A stretch of DNA of 64,000 nucleotides, taken from Splendidivirga corallicola. Its GTDB lineage: Bacteria; Bacteroidota; Bacteroidia; Cytophagales; Cyclobacteriaceae. The translations under genes were made by a program, and so were the position numbers. The notes below the pieces were generated by a model. That model had not been told where the DNA came from. It worked only from the letters and a program-made list of their open reading frames with translations, and searched no databases. Positions 28,710 through 37,499 of the stretch are shown piece after piece (positions within the stretch are counted from its first letter, which is position 1; each line of letters begins with the position of its first letter). The stretch covers positions 651,130-715,129 of the forward strand of contig JAUJEA010000004.1 of the NCBI GenBank assembly GCA_030442035.1. The letters run 5' to 3'.

Positions 28710-29206
28710 TTATTCCATCTGTAGACGAGGGTGTTTAGCTCTTAAAATCTCTCGTTGTTTGTGAGAGTTCACTTTTGTGTACATCTGAGTTGTGGCAATA
28801 GAACTATGTCCAAGAAAGTGCTGAATGTGTCTTAAATCCACATCTTGTTCAAGCAATAGAGTGGCGTAAGTATGCCTGAAGGTGTGAGGAGTCACATTCT
28901 TGTTAATCCTTGCTTCCTAGGCATATTTGGTAATCCTGAAACGTATCGTTTGCGGATTGATATTTCGATCATCCAAGCTTATAAAGAAGTATTTCAATTC
29001 GTGAATCTAGGTTTTGAAGAGTTGATAATATGAACAGATCTTTACCCAAGTCTCTTCACTTGGTATGTATATCAATCGTTCTCTACTTCCCTTTCCCCAG
29101 ACTTTGATTGTACGAGAATCGAAATCAATATCATTCAATTTGATAGCACATATCTCTCTGATTATCATACCGCTAGCAAACATCAACTCAAGTATGGTAA
29201 TTGGGT
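28710..29206 (-). pseudogene. Tyrosine recombinase/integrase, inactivated
   Basis: One frame carries the catalytic half of a phage-type integrase: LELMFASGMIIREICAIKL, then KVWGKGSRERLIYIP, TPHTFRHTYATLLL (HxxR), LGHSSIATTQMYTKV (His and Tyr nucleophile) and a short tail. It is broken by in-frame TAG codons at 29007-29009 and 28917-28919. In the first catalytic box, Ile replaces the Arg usually found in SGMRISE. The N-terminal DNA-binding domain is absent. Only the last 61 residues remain as an ATG-started frame (28710-28895). It marks one edge of the acquired island. Confidence 0.85.
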
Positions 29207-29207
29207 G

Positions 29208-29321
29208 TTACCCTTCGGGTGGGGCTTTCGGCAGTACATGATACTTTGCCTCAATCCCTAACGCATTATCAACCCTCTCTTCCACATACATTTGCCACTC
29301 TCTTTCTCTTCTGTCCAACAT
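29208..29321 (-). other. Short repeat-like reading frame at island border
   Basis: A 37-codon frame begins MLDRREREWQMYVEERVDNA and ends in KAPPEG. It abuts the integrase remnant and lies next to text resembling a dispersed repeat (CACTCCTGCCGAGCGAGGAATT on the minus strand, quoted in part: CTCCTGCCGAGCGAGGAA). It is probably part of an interspersed repeat or insertion scar, not a gene. The 29322-29666 stretch contains no gene I can support, only AT-rich sequence with GTTATATAAT-type words. Confidence 0.3.
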
Positions 29322-29666
29322 CCCTCACTGCGGTATGGCAATTCCTCGCTCGGCAGGAGTGACAAAGGAGTGTTCCAGAACCCTCCCTCCTACTCATATA
29401 ATTTCCCTTCCCTTCAGAAAACTCTTAGCCTGCCTATTCAACCGGAGTTAAGTAACATAACGCAATAACATTATATAACAAACACATCGTCACTTCAGTG
29501 CGACAACGTTACAGATTTTATGTTAAGGAGATTTTGCCGTCAGGCACACCAACTTTGATTATATGATTTCATATAACGTAGGACATAGTACAACAAAACA
29601 CAAATGCAGAACGAATCATAATAATATACAGTCAGGGTTTTACAAACTCAGAATGTGAATCACCTT

Positions 29667-30377
29667 TTATTTTCCGCTCTGTAGGCTTTTGATAGTAATT
29701 TCCTTTGCGATCTTCTTTTCAATGTCCCCTTCTCCTTTCCAAATCAGTTCAACTTTATATTTTTTACATTTTGAGGTATTGATTTTGAATTCCAAAGTTT
29801 GGCCTGAAGAGGTACCAATAGAATACTTTGACATTGTGTCGCATTCTGAATAAACCCTGGTTTCAAAATCAATTCCAGACTTCAAAGTTACCAAAGTTGC
29901 AACCTGAGCCTCTACGGGTGATTCATACCAATAAGATACTTTGAGAGATTCTTTCACATCTAACCGTTTAATTACAAAAGAAGAATACAGCGCTAAGGAT
30001 AGGACTACAATGGTTGCTAAAGTAGAAATAGTCGCTCGCTTCAGCCTTCTTCCCTTTACTCCAGAAGCATCTTGATAAGATTTCTTAATGATATGTGGAA
30101 TCCTTGGATCATAGGAGGTTGGAACCGGAGCTTTCACTTGAAGAATTAACCAATAAGAAAGCAATAGCAATAAATAAGGTGAGGCCAAAAGAAAAGTCCA
30201 ACCAACGGAAATTTCATTATATTCAATTGAGAATATTGAGCTTGCTGTGAAAATCGGAAATGCCCATCGAATCAAAGCTTCTAATTTTTCAGAAGCCTTA
30301 TCGATCTTGTCAAGTGAACCATCAAGCACACTCTTCGAGCGATTCAGCCAATATTGATCATTTACTGTTACTGGCAT
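29667..30377 (-). CDS. Uncharacterised membrane protein, three TM segments
   Basis: 236 residues. Hydrophobic helices lie at about 35-51, 59-80 and 116-136, and the remaining ~100 residues form a soluble beta-rich domain with Cys at about 189 and 213. I recognise no family. Its start lies inside the preceding 124-residue gene (20-base overlap), so the two are translationally coupled. The membrane anchor with a soluble domain would fit a sensor or effector, but nothing more specific is supported. Confidence 0.6.
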   Translation of the reverse strand: MPVTVNDQYWLNRSKSVLDGSLDKIDKASEKLEALIRWAFPIFTASSIFSIEYNEISVGWTFLLASPYLLLLLSYWLILQVKAPVPTSYDPRIPHIIKKSYQDASGVKGRRLKRATISTLATIVVLSLALYSSFVIKRLDVKESLKVSYWYESPVEAQVATLVTLKSGIDFETRVYSECDTMSKYSIGTSSGQTLEFKINTSKCKKYKVELIWKGEGDIEKKIAKEITIKSLQSGK

Positions 30378-30732
30378 CCTGTTGCTTGAAGTGAATTACA
30401 TATGGATGTTCATGACCATCCATACAGGAAAGATAAATGGAGAGTCGCCTGAGATCAGCATTTATCTTCTCTAAATCATCAAATGGTAAATGAACATTAT
30501 CAGTTATAATATTTTCAAACTCGACCCTCACACTCTTGGCATCACTAAAGTTTATTTTGATTTCAAAAGGATCATTTTCTGAAACTTCTGTTGGAGTCTG
30601 ATTGACCTTAATATTTCCGTCATCCGCTCCAACTGTGGCAGAGGGACTAATTTCCTCTACAACAATCTTCATCCGAATCGTAAGATTACAGCCAGTATTT
30701 TTACATATAAAATCCGATATAAACCAACCCAT
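30358..30732 (-). CDS. Uncharacterised 124-aa protein
   Basis: A soluble, beta-rich protein with an early Cys pair (ICKNTGCNLTI) and an acidic middle. There is no signal peptide. It sits between the 69-residue gene (five-base gap) and the three-TM protein (overlap), so the three form one tight unit. No family recognised. Confidence 0.55.
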   Translation of the reverse strand: MGWFISDFICKNTGCNLTIRMKIVVEEISPSATVGADDGNIKVNQTPTEVSENDPFEIKINFSDAKSVRVEFENIITDNVHLPFDDLEKINADLRRLSIYLSCMDGHEHPYVIHFKQQDASNSK

Positions 30733-30737
30733 TTATC

Positions 30738-30947
30738 TTATATATCTTTCAGATTACCAGCGAGTTTGTCTAATTTCTTTCTTATCATTTGACGATTCTT
30801 TTTCACCTTGAGGTAACTTCCAAGCGTGGTCAATATGAAGTATAATTCTTCTTTACAGTCGCAATAATCAACTTTATTTCCAGGTTGGAATTTGCGTTTT
30901 AACGTATAAAAGTTAATCTCACTTTTTCTAAATACTCTGTTCTGCAT
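30738..30947 (-). CDS. Uncharacterised 69-aa basic protein
   Basis: A small Lys-rich, probably helical protein: KKNRQMIRKKLDKLAGNL near the C-terminus and a CDCKEEL segment in the middle. The pattern loosely recalls small adaptor domains in effector pairs, but I cannot name one. It leads the three-gene unit that continues into the 124-aa and membrane genes. Confidence 0.5.
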   Translation of the reverse strand: MQNRVFRKSEINFYTLKRKFQPGNKVDYCDCKEELYFILTTLGSYLKVKKNRQMIRKKLDKLAGNLKDI

Positions 30948-31086
30948 TAGTTTCGCAGCTTTTTTGAGATTTTTTCAACTTTTTTGGAGCAAATAAATCC
31001 TTTTCAGGAAATCTCTTCCTCATCAATTTGTGATTGAACTTTTGATACAAAAACTATCAAAAAAAGACATATGGCTCTATTACTCT

Positions 31087-31779
31087 TCAATTAGATAATT
31101 CGATTGTAATAGATTCTGCTACTCTTGGATCATCCTTCAAAGTAGCGCTGAACATGATCTTTCCCGTTTCAGTATTCCTGCTTTTAACATTAATTTGAAT
31201 TTTTCCATTTTCAGAAAATCCGAAAGGAGGAAATTCAACGTCAGGATTGCCCTCTACTACCATTGAGGTGAAGTCGACACGTGTTTCTTCCGAAGGATCT
31301 CCCACACCATCTTTAAAGATTTTGGTCGTAAGCGTAACTTGATCGGACTGATCTGCTTTAAAGATGAGTTTATCCGCTTCCAGCAAAATATCAGTGGGAA
31401 TCGACCTGGTAAACTCGATGGTTTCTGACGTTTTAAAATCTCCCACTTCTGCAGTTACGGTCACATTCTGATTAACGATCAGATCTGAAATCAGGAAAAC
31501 CTCCACAGTCCTGCCGGCAGCTGTTATGCCAACCTCTTGTTCATCGCTGGTCCCGGCAAAGGTTCCCTGGTCTGTTTTGAACGTAATCATTTCACCTGCG
31601 GCTGATTCTATCCCTAACGTAGCTGTAATGCTTGTTCGATCATTACCATCAGCAATTATTTGTGTATCAGCCAGAGTCAGTGTAACCACATTCCTGAGAG
31701 AAACGCCAACATCAGGGTCCTCCAAATCACAAGCTGTAATTATACTAAATAGAACAACAATAAGACCTATCTTTTTCAT
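31087..31779 (-). CDS. Lipoprotein with Ig-like (invasin-type) domains
   Basis: 230 residues with a lipobox ITAC at residues 14-17, giving a lipidated Cys17. Two Ig-like modules follow, each opening with the typical phrase LTLADTQIIADGNDRTSITA or LLEADKLIFKADQSDQVTLT and containing V/I-alternating strands. This is the bacterial Big_1-like pattern. It is probably anchored in the outer membrane, in a structural or binding role. It is two bases from the 115-aa gene, so co-translated. Confidence 0.7.
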   Translation of the reverse strand: MKKIGLIVVLFSIITACDLEDPDVGVSLRNVVTLTLADTQIIADGNDRTSITATLGIESAAGEMITFKTDQGTFAGTSDEQEVGITAAGRTVEVFLISDLIVNQNVTVTAEVGDFKTSETIEFTRSIPTDILLEADKLIFKADQSDQVTLTTKIFKDGVGDPSEETRVDFTSMVVEGNPDVEFPPFGFSENGKIQINVKSRNTETGKIMFSATLKDDPRVAESITIELSN

Positions 31780-31781
31780 AT

Positions 31782-32129
31782 CTATGAACGAATGTTAATG
31801 CTTTGAGGTGGTGTCTCTTCAGATTCGTCACCACTTGATTCCCTTACTTTTGCAAATAAAGAAGTATAAACTGTGGAATCGATGTTTCCCGTAAAGGCTA
31901 ATTCGATTTGGCATTCAATTTCGACATAGGCTTGGGTCGCATTTCTTTGAATTGTTAAGGTATTATCAGTACCTCCAACGAACCGAACCAATTCGGTATC
32001 CAATCTTAAATCAATTTCAAAGTTGCCAGAGCTGTCCGTTACAACCATGTAAAAAACAGTGATATTACCGGTATCAATAGTTGCATCAAGTATTGGGGCA
32101 GTATCAGGTCTGATTCTAATAAATGCCAT
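31782..32129 (-). CDS. Uncharacterised beta-rich 115-aa protein
   Basis: No signal peptide. The chain alternates hydrophobic and polar residues (ITVFYMVVTDSSGNFEIDLR), suggesting a small beta sandwich, and ends in an acidic SGDESEETPPQS tail. It lies eight bases after the 551-aa outer-membrane protein gene and two bases before the lipoprotein gene. No family recognised; a cytoplasmic location next to two exported neighbours is odd. Confidence 0.55.
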   Translation of the reverse strand: MAFIRIRPDTAPILDATIDTGNITVFYMVVTDSSGNFEIDLRLDTELVRFVGGTDNTLTIQRNATQAYVEIECQIELAFTGNIDSTVYTSLFAKVRESSGDESEETPPQSINIRS

Positions 32130-32137
32130 ATCTGTGA

Positions 32138-33793
32138 TTATTTAGGATTGATTTTGTAATTGTCTGAAGTAAATAGTGCCCTGAATCTATTAAGAGCATC
32201 CGCATCGAGACTAATTCCAACAATCAATGCACTCTTCAACTCTTCAGAGTTAGTTAACGGACTAATGGAAGGCTGAATGAAAAATATTGAGCCGATATCA
32301 ACAGAAATATATCTGTTAATATCATAGCTGAAACCAAGAATGGGTTTTATTCCTACCGCATCAAGAAGTTCCTGACCTTTATAGTTTAGGTCTCCACCGG
32401 TTTGAAATCCAACCAGGATTGAGGTCTTCTTAAATATTCCATCTTTTCCGATATAGGGATCAGCTATTCTTTTATCAACTGGACTGAGAAAAAACTTCAA
32501 TCCCACATAGGAAATAGCATCTTGTCTGCTCTGACCGAACACATCAAGGAATACTATACTTCCCCCAAAAGTGGTTCCAATTCTAATTGCCTCTACGGCT
32601 TCTTTCGTACTGGGAGTAGTACTGCCCTGTGTTTCGTAAGAATTAAGAGCTTTTAACCCAATTGTCAATTCACCCAATAACTTGTCGAGTTCGGATTCAA
32701 GTTTTGTAGCTTCAGTATCAAGAAGCCCAACACGTCTACTCTTTTCTGTTTCATTGCTTAGAAGATTGCCTTGTAGTTCCATCATATCAGCTATGAATTT
32801 AAAGGTAGTAGATTGCTCCATCGATACATCTGAAGGCACATCTACCGTACCGGCATCAATTTCTCCTAAAATTTGGAAAACAGGAGCGTAATCCCCCCCT
32901 GTAACACTGAAATCTATTGCTTTAAAACCAGCTACATCTGATAAATTAATAAGTGCGTTACAGTCGGCGGTAGTAATTGTCGTTGCCGTGATATGACCTA
33001 ATCCAATCGCACCCGGAGCAGGTGCGCCAGCAGCACCGTTGAGGCTAGCGAGCCTTTCTCCAGCCTTCCTAAAAGTACCGTCTAAGATATATTTTCTTAT
33101 TTTTTTTTCGTATGATATAATATTTTCGTTAATAATTAATAAATCGTCAATATTTCTTATTTGGTTTGCTATTGGGTCTAAAGCACTCTCTTCAATAACT
33201 TCAGAGACATCGATTTGAGGAGACTGGCTGAGATTTAAAGAATCTTCAAAGGTGTAAATGCCTCGATCTCTTAGAAAACTGGTGATTGCAATATTGATGC
33301 TTTCCTGAATGTCCTTAGCGGTAAGTTCGAAAGATTCCTGGTTTTTTATCATTTGTTCATACTCCGCCTTTACGGCATTAAGAATTGCAGTTGCACTACC
33401 TTCTTCAATTTTTTTGGACCGGTAAAAGGCAAAACTGAAAACATAGTCAGTCTCAAACTCTAAGACTGTATTTATATAAAACTCAAAATCATTACCTTTA
33501 TCTCCATCCTCCGTTCTCCACCAAAACCCTTCAAACTTATTAGTAGTAGCTCCTTTTTTTCTTATCCTTAAATGAATAAGATCGGCATTTTTTTTAAAAG
33601 GTTGTTTAGTGCTACCGCGAATGATAAAATGCCTTCCATAAATAACATCTCCTCTTAACGTATTTGTATTTGGGCTTAGCTCTAATACTGGAGTATTATC
33701 TTCATCTTGTGACCAAGCGAGTTGGGTTAATGACAGTGCAATGATAGAAAGAAGTAAAGTTTTCTTGAAAAAAAAAGTTATCAGATATTTCAT
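32138..33793 (-). CDS. Large secreted protein with helical middle and beta-barrel-like C-terminus
   Basis: 551 residues from the Met that opens the signal peptide (MKYLITFFFKKTLLLSIIAL, cleavage after LAWSQ); the frame begins 15 codons earlier. An N-terminal beta domain (about 20-110) contains HFIIRGSTKQPF. A long acidic helical region follows, with possible coiled coil (MELQGNLLSNETEKSRRVGL). The C-terminal ~170 residues show barrel-like strands (GLKFFLSP, ILVGFQTGG, FSYDINRYISVDIGS). It is first in a three-gene unit. Possibly an outer-membrane or secretion-related component; no family recognised. Confidence 0.6.
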   Translation of the reverse strand: MKYLITFFFKKTLLLSIIALSLTQLAWSQDEDNTPVLELSPNTNTLRGDVIYGRHFIIRGSTKQPFKKNADLIHLRIRKKGATTNKFEGFWWRTEDGDKGNDFEFYINTVLEFETDYVFSFAFYRSKKIEEGSATAILNAVKAEYEQMIKNQESFELTAKDIQESINIAITSFLRDRGIYTFEDSLNLSQSPQIDVSEVIEESALDPIANQIRNIDDLLIINENIISYEKKIRKYILDGTFRKAGERLASLNGAAGAPAPGAIGLGHITATTITTADCNALINLSDVAGFKAIDFSVTGGDYAPVFQILGEIDAGTVDVPSDVSMEQSTTFKFIADMMELQGNLLSNETEKSRRVGLLDTEATKLESELDKLLGELTIGLKALNSYETQGSTTPSTKEAVEAIRIGTTFGGSIVFLDVFGQSRQDAISYVGLKFFLSPVDKRIADPYIGKDGIFKKTSILVGFQTGGDLNYKGQELLDAVGIKPILGFSYDINRYISVDIGSIFFIQPSISPLTNSEELKSALIVGISLDADALNRFRALFTSDNYKINPK

Positions 33794-33898
33794 TAGCAAG
33801 TTTTCTAAACTCAGAAAAAGTGTATGGTTTATTCGCATTTATATTTGATGGACAGCAGATTTCGAGTTGATAATTTAGTTTCAGTTTTAAAGATTGTA

Positions 33899-33918
33899 AA
33901 TACCCAAGGTTGGGTATT
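33899..33918. promoter_or_regulatory. Shared palindrome, site 1 (AATACCCAA-GG-TTGGGTATT)
   Basis: Perfect 9-bp inverted repeat with a 2-base spacer, 61 bases upstream of the frame of the secreted 551-aa protein. The same sequence with one mismatch recurs at 35630 and 37369, each upstream of a minus-strand gene. It is likely a binding site for a common regulator. Confidence 0.6.
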
Positions 33919-33992
33919 TTTTAGAATTTTTTGTTTATTTCCAAGTGGTAATTTAATTATTTAAAGAGCTTGAGAATTATTTAACCTCACAC

Positions 33993-34200
33993 ATGTCAGC
34001 AAAATTTTATAAAAAACAGAATTGGCTCGAATGTCAAAAGAGTGCTCAGTTCAAAAAAAGAAAAGATTAGATGTTAAAAGAAGAAATGGCAGCGCGCCTA
34101 TATCTATGACATTACAGCAGAAAATGTACTGGCTAAAACGACCAATACCAAATATGGCTTTTTTGATTATTGTCAACTGGCTAAAGTTAGTGGAGAATAG
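33993..34200 (+). pseudogene. Possible frameshifted gene remnant
   Basis: One frame opens MSAKFYKKQNWLECQKSAQF and stops at TAG (34068-34070). The next frame then reads KKKWQRAYIYDITAENVLAK and on to FFDYCQLAKVSGE before a TAG at 34198-34200. Both look more protein-like than the intact third-frame ORF across the same bases. I read this as a small decayed gene, with low certainty. Confidence 0.25.
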
Positions 34201-34308
34201 AAAATTATCAATATACTATGGGGGTGGCTACCAGGGAACAATTAAATAATAATGTGTAATGAACAATAAATTAAGACTATACTAGGCCAATTACGAACTT
34301 CGGTAAAC

Positions 34309-34404
34309 TATATTATGAGGGGTACAATGTATCTCATCGTATGGAACGTTATATACCTGATGGAACTTTGAGTATCGTGATTGAATTAGGGGGTTTTCCT
34401 CAAC
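34309..34404 (+). pseudogene. Fragment of the AraC-family gene found at 37500
   Basis: About 95 bases nearly identical to 37563-37658 in the AraC gene. Both read YYEGY-VSHRMERYIPDGTLSIVIELGGFPQ (quoted piecewise; here YYEGYNVSHRMERYIPDG). The few differences are mostly silent third-base changes. Homology ends abruptly at FPQ on the right and just before YYEG on the left. It is a partial duplication, not a functional gene. Confidence 0.85.
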
Positions 34405-34524
34405 AAAAAGCTCCTAAGCTATTGTAATAAGTCCAGCAATTCGGCTCCAATCTTTTTCAATATTCTGGTAATTTATGGATTTTCACTTCTTTTGTGTCAT
34501 GGTAGATAAACCAAACCCACTACA

Positions 34525-35001
34525 ATGAGAACTCCAATGATTACCCCAGAAGGAATGGAAAAGCTAAAGGAGGAATTAGACCACCTCTGGCGGGTGGAAC
34601 GTCCTGATATTACCAATAAAGTTTCCTGGGCTGCGAGTTTGGGTGATCGATCGGAAAATGCGGATTACCACTACAACAAAAAACGTCTCCGGGAGATTGA
34701 CAGGCGCATTCATTATTTACGTAAGTGCATTGATGATTTTAAAGTAGTGCATTATCACCCCCATCAGGAAGGTAAAGTCATGTTTGGAGCCTGGGTAGAA
34801 ATTGAAAATGATCAAAAAGGCTTGAAGAAACGCCTGCGTATTGTGGGTTATGAGGAACTAATAGGTGCTAAAGATTATATCTCAATGGATTCTCCCATGG
34901 CAAGGGCACTGTTAAAAAAAGAAGTTGGTGACGAGGTTGTTGTAAAAACCAAAGTAGCCGAATTCATATGGCGAATTACCAAAATAGAGTATCAGAAATA
35001 G
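34525..35001 (+). CDS. greB: Transcription elongation factor GreB
   Basis: 158 residues, the same length as E. coli GreB. The N-terminal coiled coil has the GreB-type tip SLGDRSENADYHYNKKRLREIDRRIHYL (quoted in part: SLGDRSENADYHYNKKRL). Its acidic residues reach into the RNA polymerase secondary channel to stimulate transcript cleavage. The C-terminal FKBP-like domain begins about residue 80. It stands alone between two remnants and the small conserved protein. Confidence 0.92.
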   Translation: MRTPMITPEGMEKLKEELDHLWRVERPDITNKVSWAASLGDRSENADYHYNKKRLREIDRRIHYLRKCIDDFKVVHYHPHQEGKVMFGAWVEIENDQKGLKKRLRIVGYEELIGAKDYISMDSPMARALLKKEVGDEVVVKTKVAEFIWRITKIEYQK

Positions 35002-35272
35002 GCGCCTCAATTCTTAATATTAAAGCGGGCGCACAAAACTAATTATCGTAGCATTTAGCATTCGCTCTAATCCATCACACAGGCTAAAATATTGAAAGAG
35101 TATGTCCAGCCCCTGCCCTCTTTTTCCTCCCCTTCAAAAAACTTTGTCCCACCCTGCGATTTTCTTCGCCTTTTGAAAAAATAAGGCTGCGAATTGCTCC
35201 CAAGCTATCTTAACATAACACGAGGACATTTTTTTTAAAAGATGTATTTCACCATTGAAATCTTGTTGAATC

Positions 35273-35506
35273 TTATCTCGTTCGAATGTAATCAAACTTA
35301 TATACACTCCACACTCCAGGAGCATTGGGACCTCCGGCTTGTGCCGTACAGCCGTGGCTTAAGGCATGACGGTTTTCATGTGCTTGAGCATCTGCTTTAT
35401 TGTTATATGTGGCCAAAATTCTCCAATTTGTTAATCCAATTACTTGATTTTGCCAATAAGCTTTTCTTTCTGTTGGGTTTGTAGTAATTCCTACTCGACA
35501 AGGCAT
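35273..35506 (-). CDS. Small conserved protein, GIY-YIG-like pattern
   Basis: About 77 residues from MPCRVGITTNPTERKAYWQN; a start at 35581 would add 25 residues. It continues with WRILATYNNKADAQAHE, then GCTAQAGGPNAPGVWSVYKF. The opening VGITTNP and the A-x-E-x-R helix recall GIY-YIG-fold proteins, but the catalytic residues are not clear. From memory, similar short proteins occur in phages and bacteria. One shared palindrome lies upstream. Confidence 0.6.
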   Translation of the reverse strand: MPCRVGITTNPTERKAYWQNQVIGLTNWRILATYNNKADAQAHENRHALSHGCTAQAGGPNAPGVWSVYKFDYIRTR

Positions 35507-35629
35507 AGTTTTATAATTTATGTTTAAACCATATATTTCTTGATCAACGGCATTCAATTGTAAAGAGTAACTGAATAACATTGTTGACGAACATTTGTCT
35601 GGAACTTATAAGTTTAAAAGTTAGGTATC

Positions 35630-35649
35630 AATACCAAACCTTGGGTATT
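35630..35649. promoter_or_regulatory. Shared palindrome, site 2 (AATACCAAA-CC-TTGGGTATT)
   Basis: Second copy of the 20-base inverted repeat, with one mismatch between arms, 49 bases upstream of the longer start (35581) of the small conserved gene. The rest of 35650-35959 has no gene I can support. Confidence 0.55.
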
Positions 35650-35959
35650 TTTATTCCTAAGTCTATCCTTTAAATTACCTTATTTTACACATTCTAAATG
35701 AACTTGTGGTTTAAAATGGATTTGGCCGAAAAGCTCGAATAAATAATGTGAAAGTAGATTTTGGAGCGATTATCAAGATTTTATAATTACATCTTTTGGA
35801 ATAACCGGTACATGTCTATAACTTATTTCATAAGATTGATATCATGGCTAATTGAAAAACAACACATAACTAGAGCCAGCACAGCGGAGCATGGTTTAAA
35901 AAAAATACTTTTATTATTTCATTGGCCTATTCTGGTTCAAGAACTATTTATCTTTATTT

Positions 35960-37237
35960 CTAACTATGATTAAAAAAACCGAAAGCCAAACCAAGCCTAC
36001 CTAGCCATACTCGGTCCTGGAAGTAAATATTATATTCATCAGACCCCATATAGCTACCTCTCATAAATATCGCAGCATTGTTTGAACCCTTAAACATCCA
36101 ATAGAAAGATACATGTAGGTTTAATCTATCTTCTATTTTTGCATCATTCAAACTGTTGATATTTCCTGTTTGTAATGTACCGGCAATCAATGACGCCTTT
36201 ATTGACATTCGATAACTTTCTTCCCAACGCCTGTCTCCGAGCGTATGTCGTTCTTTGTTTCCTCTATTAAAAAATACACTTTGGTATTTCTTGATTTTTC
36301 TAAAATTGAACAAATAGTTAATTCTGTATCTACCGTATAAGTCATACTGTTTGAACGCTCTATTTGAAAGCCCCTTGGGATGCCATTCAAATGCTATTCT
36401 ATGATTAACCTCATTTATGTAATTATAGGGTACATTGACTAGTCTAGTTTTTTTGCTTGCTCTTGCTTCTTTTCTAATCCTAATTGAGTCAAGATTATGA
36501 TAACTTTTGCGTAGGAATCTTAAATTTTTCATCCCTTTTCTCGCCTTTATTGATCTAATTAAAAAAGCTTTGGTACCTCCAATTCTAAATTCGAAGGCTA
36601 CATCTTCACCAAAATTTCCGTTGTATGTATTTATTGACCCATCGCGGTTAAATTCATTACCGTCCTGACCATTTGAGTGATGAAATGCACTAATTGCACC
36701 ATAGTAACTCCATTTCATTTCGTGATATTTCCAAAATTTTGTGTTTGAAATATTCCAAACAATCCTTGGTATAAAACTCGGTGTTCTTACAGGTAGTGAA
36801 ATATCACCTAGTGTCTGGTCATCCCTTAGTATTCTCACCTTCACCTGAGGAATAAATTGAAGAGTGTGGATAATCTTATTTCCTATTCTCCAACCATAGC
36901 CCCCCATACCTACTGGCAAGTAAATATCTCCATGCAAAATGTAAGAATTCTTATTGCTTGAGTTGTCATTTAAGTCCCAGAGTGATGATACTACTCCTGG
37001 TTCTGTAATTTGAATTAATTTGTGATAAAAGTGATTGGCCTTAAATCTGAGTAGTCCGATTTCTTCAAACTCTTTTGGAAAGGAAGGAATTTCCTCCTTT
37101 AGTGGATTGACTGAAAGTGAATCTTTTTGGGAATAGGAAGGAAACGGGAATCCCAAAATTAATATAAATAGAGCTAGGTTATATACAGCGAATTTGGCTA
37201 TTAAAACAGGATATTTATATATGTATATTTCCTCCAT
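35960..37237 (-). CDS. Outer-membrane protein resembling phospholipase A1 (OMPLA/PldA)
   Basis: 425 residues with an N-terminal hydrophobic signal (ending about PSYSQ) and a barrel-like remainder ending GLAFGFFNHS. The segment AFHHSNGQDGNEF contains H-x-S-N-G, the catalytic His/Ser motif of outer-membrane phospholipase A. E. coli has NHQSNG. PagL deacylases use a similar H-x-S. The protein is longer than E. coli PldA (~270 aa mature) and much of it is unfamiliar, so the enzyme call is tentative. A shared palindrome lies 130 bases upstream, between it and the divergent AraC gene. Confidence 0.55.
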   Translation of the reverse strand: MEEIYIYKYPVLIAKFAVYNLALFILILGFPFPSYSQKDSLSVNPLKEEIPSFPKEFEEIGLLRFKANHFYHKLIQITEPGVVSSLWDLNDNSSNKNSYILHGDIYLPVGMGGYGWRIGNKIIHTLQFIPQVKVRILRDDQTLGDISLPVRTPSFIPRIVWNISNTKFWKYHEMKWSYYGAISAFHHSNGQDGNEFNRDGSINTYNGNFGEDVAFEFRIGGTKAFLIRSIKARKGMKNLRFLRKSYHNLDSIRIRKEARASKKTRLVNVPYNYINEVNHRIAFEWHPKGLSNRAFKQYDLYGRYRINYLFNFRKIKKYQSVFFNRGNKERHTLGDRRWEESYRMSIKASLIAGTLQTGNINSLNDAKIEDRLNLHVSFYWMFKGSNNAAIFMRGSYMGSDEYNIYFQDRVWLGRLGLAFGFFNHS

Positions 37238-37368
37238 CCTAAATTAGTCAAGTTGTGTCTTTTGAGACTGTTGCCCCATCCTTGAATCGTTTTGATATGT
37301 TGCATATCATTGAGCTGTAAATTCTTTTTTTTCTCTACTACAAGCTAGAGATGATGTTTTGGAAATTC

Positions 37369-37388
37369 AATACCTAACCTTGGGTATT
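37369..37388. promoter_or_regulatory. Shared palindrome, site 3 (AATACCTAA-CC-TTGGGTATT)
   Basis: Third copy of the 20-base inverted repeat, one mismatch between arms. It sits in the divergent region between the OMPLA-like gene and the AraC gene, 111 bases from the latter's ATG. Confidence 0.55.
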
Positions 37389-37499
37389 TTGTGAAATATG
37401 AATCTTTCTATCTAACATTTAAGAGCTCAAATGAGAGTTGACAAAGTTGGATAAATTCTTGTATATTATTTGGAATATGTAAATCATTGGAAGTGATTC

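Noticed and set aside
34022..34249. 75-aa plus-strand ORF
   Set aside because: The other two frames over the same bases look more protein-like, so the intact ORF is probably the wrong frame of a remnant.
35761..35973. 70-aa TTG-started frame
   Set aside because: No ribosome site, and it overlaps the end of the OMPLA-like gene on the opposite strand.
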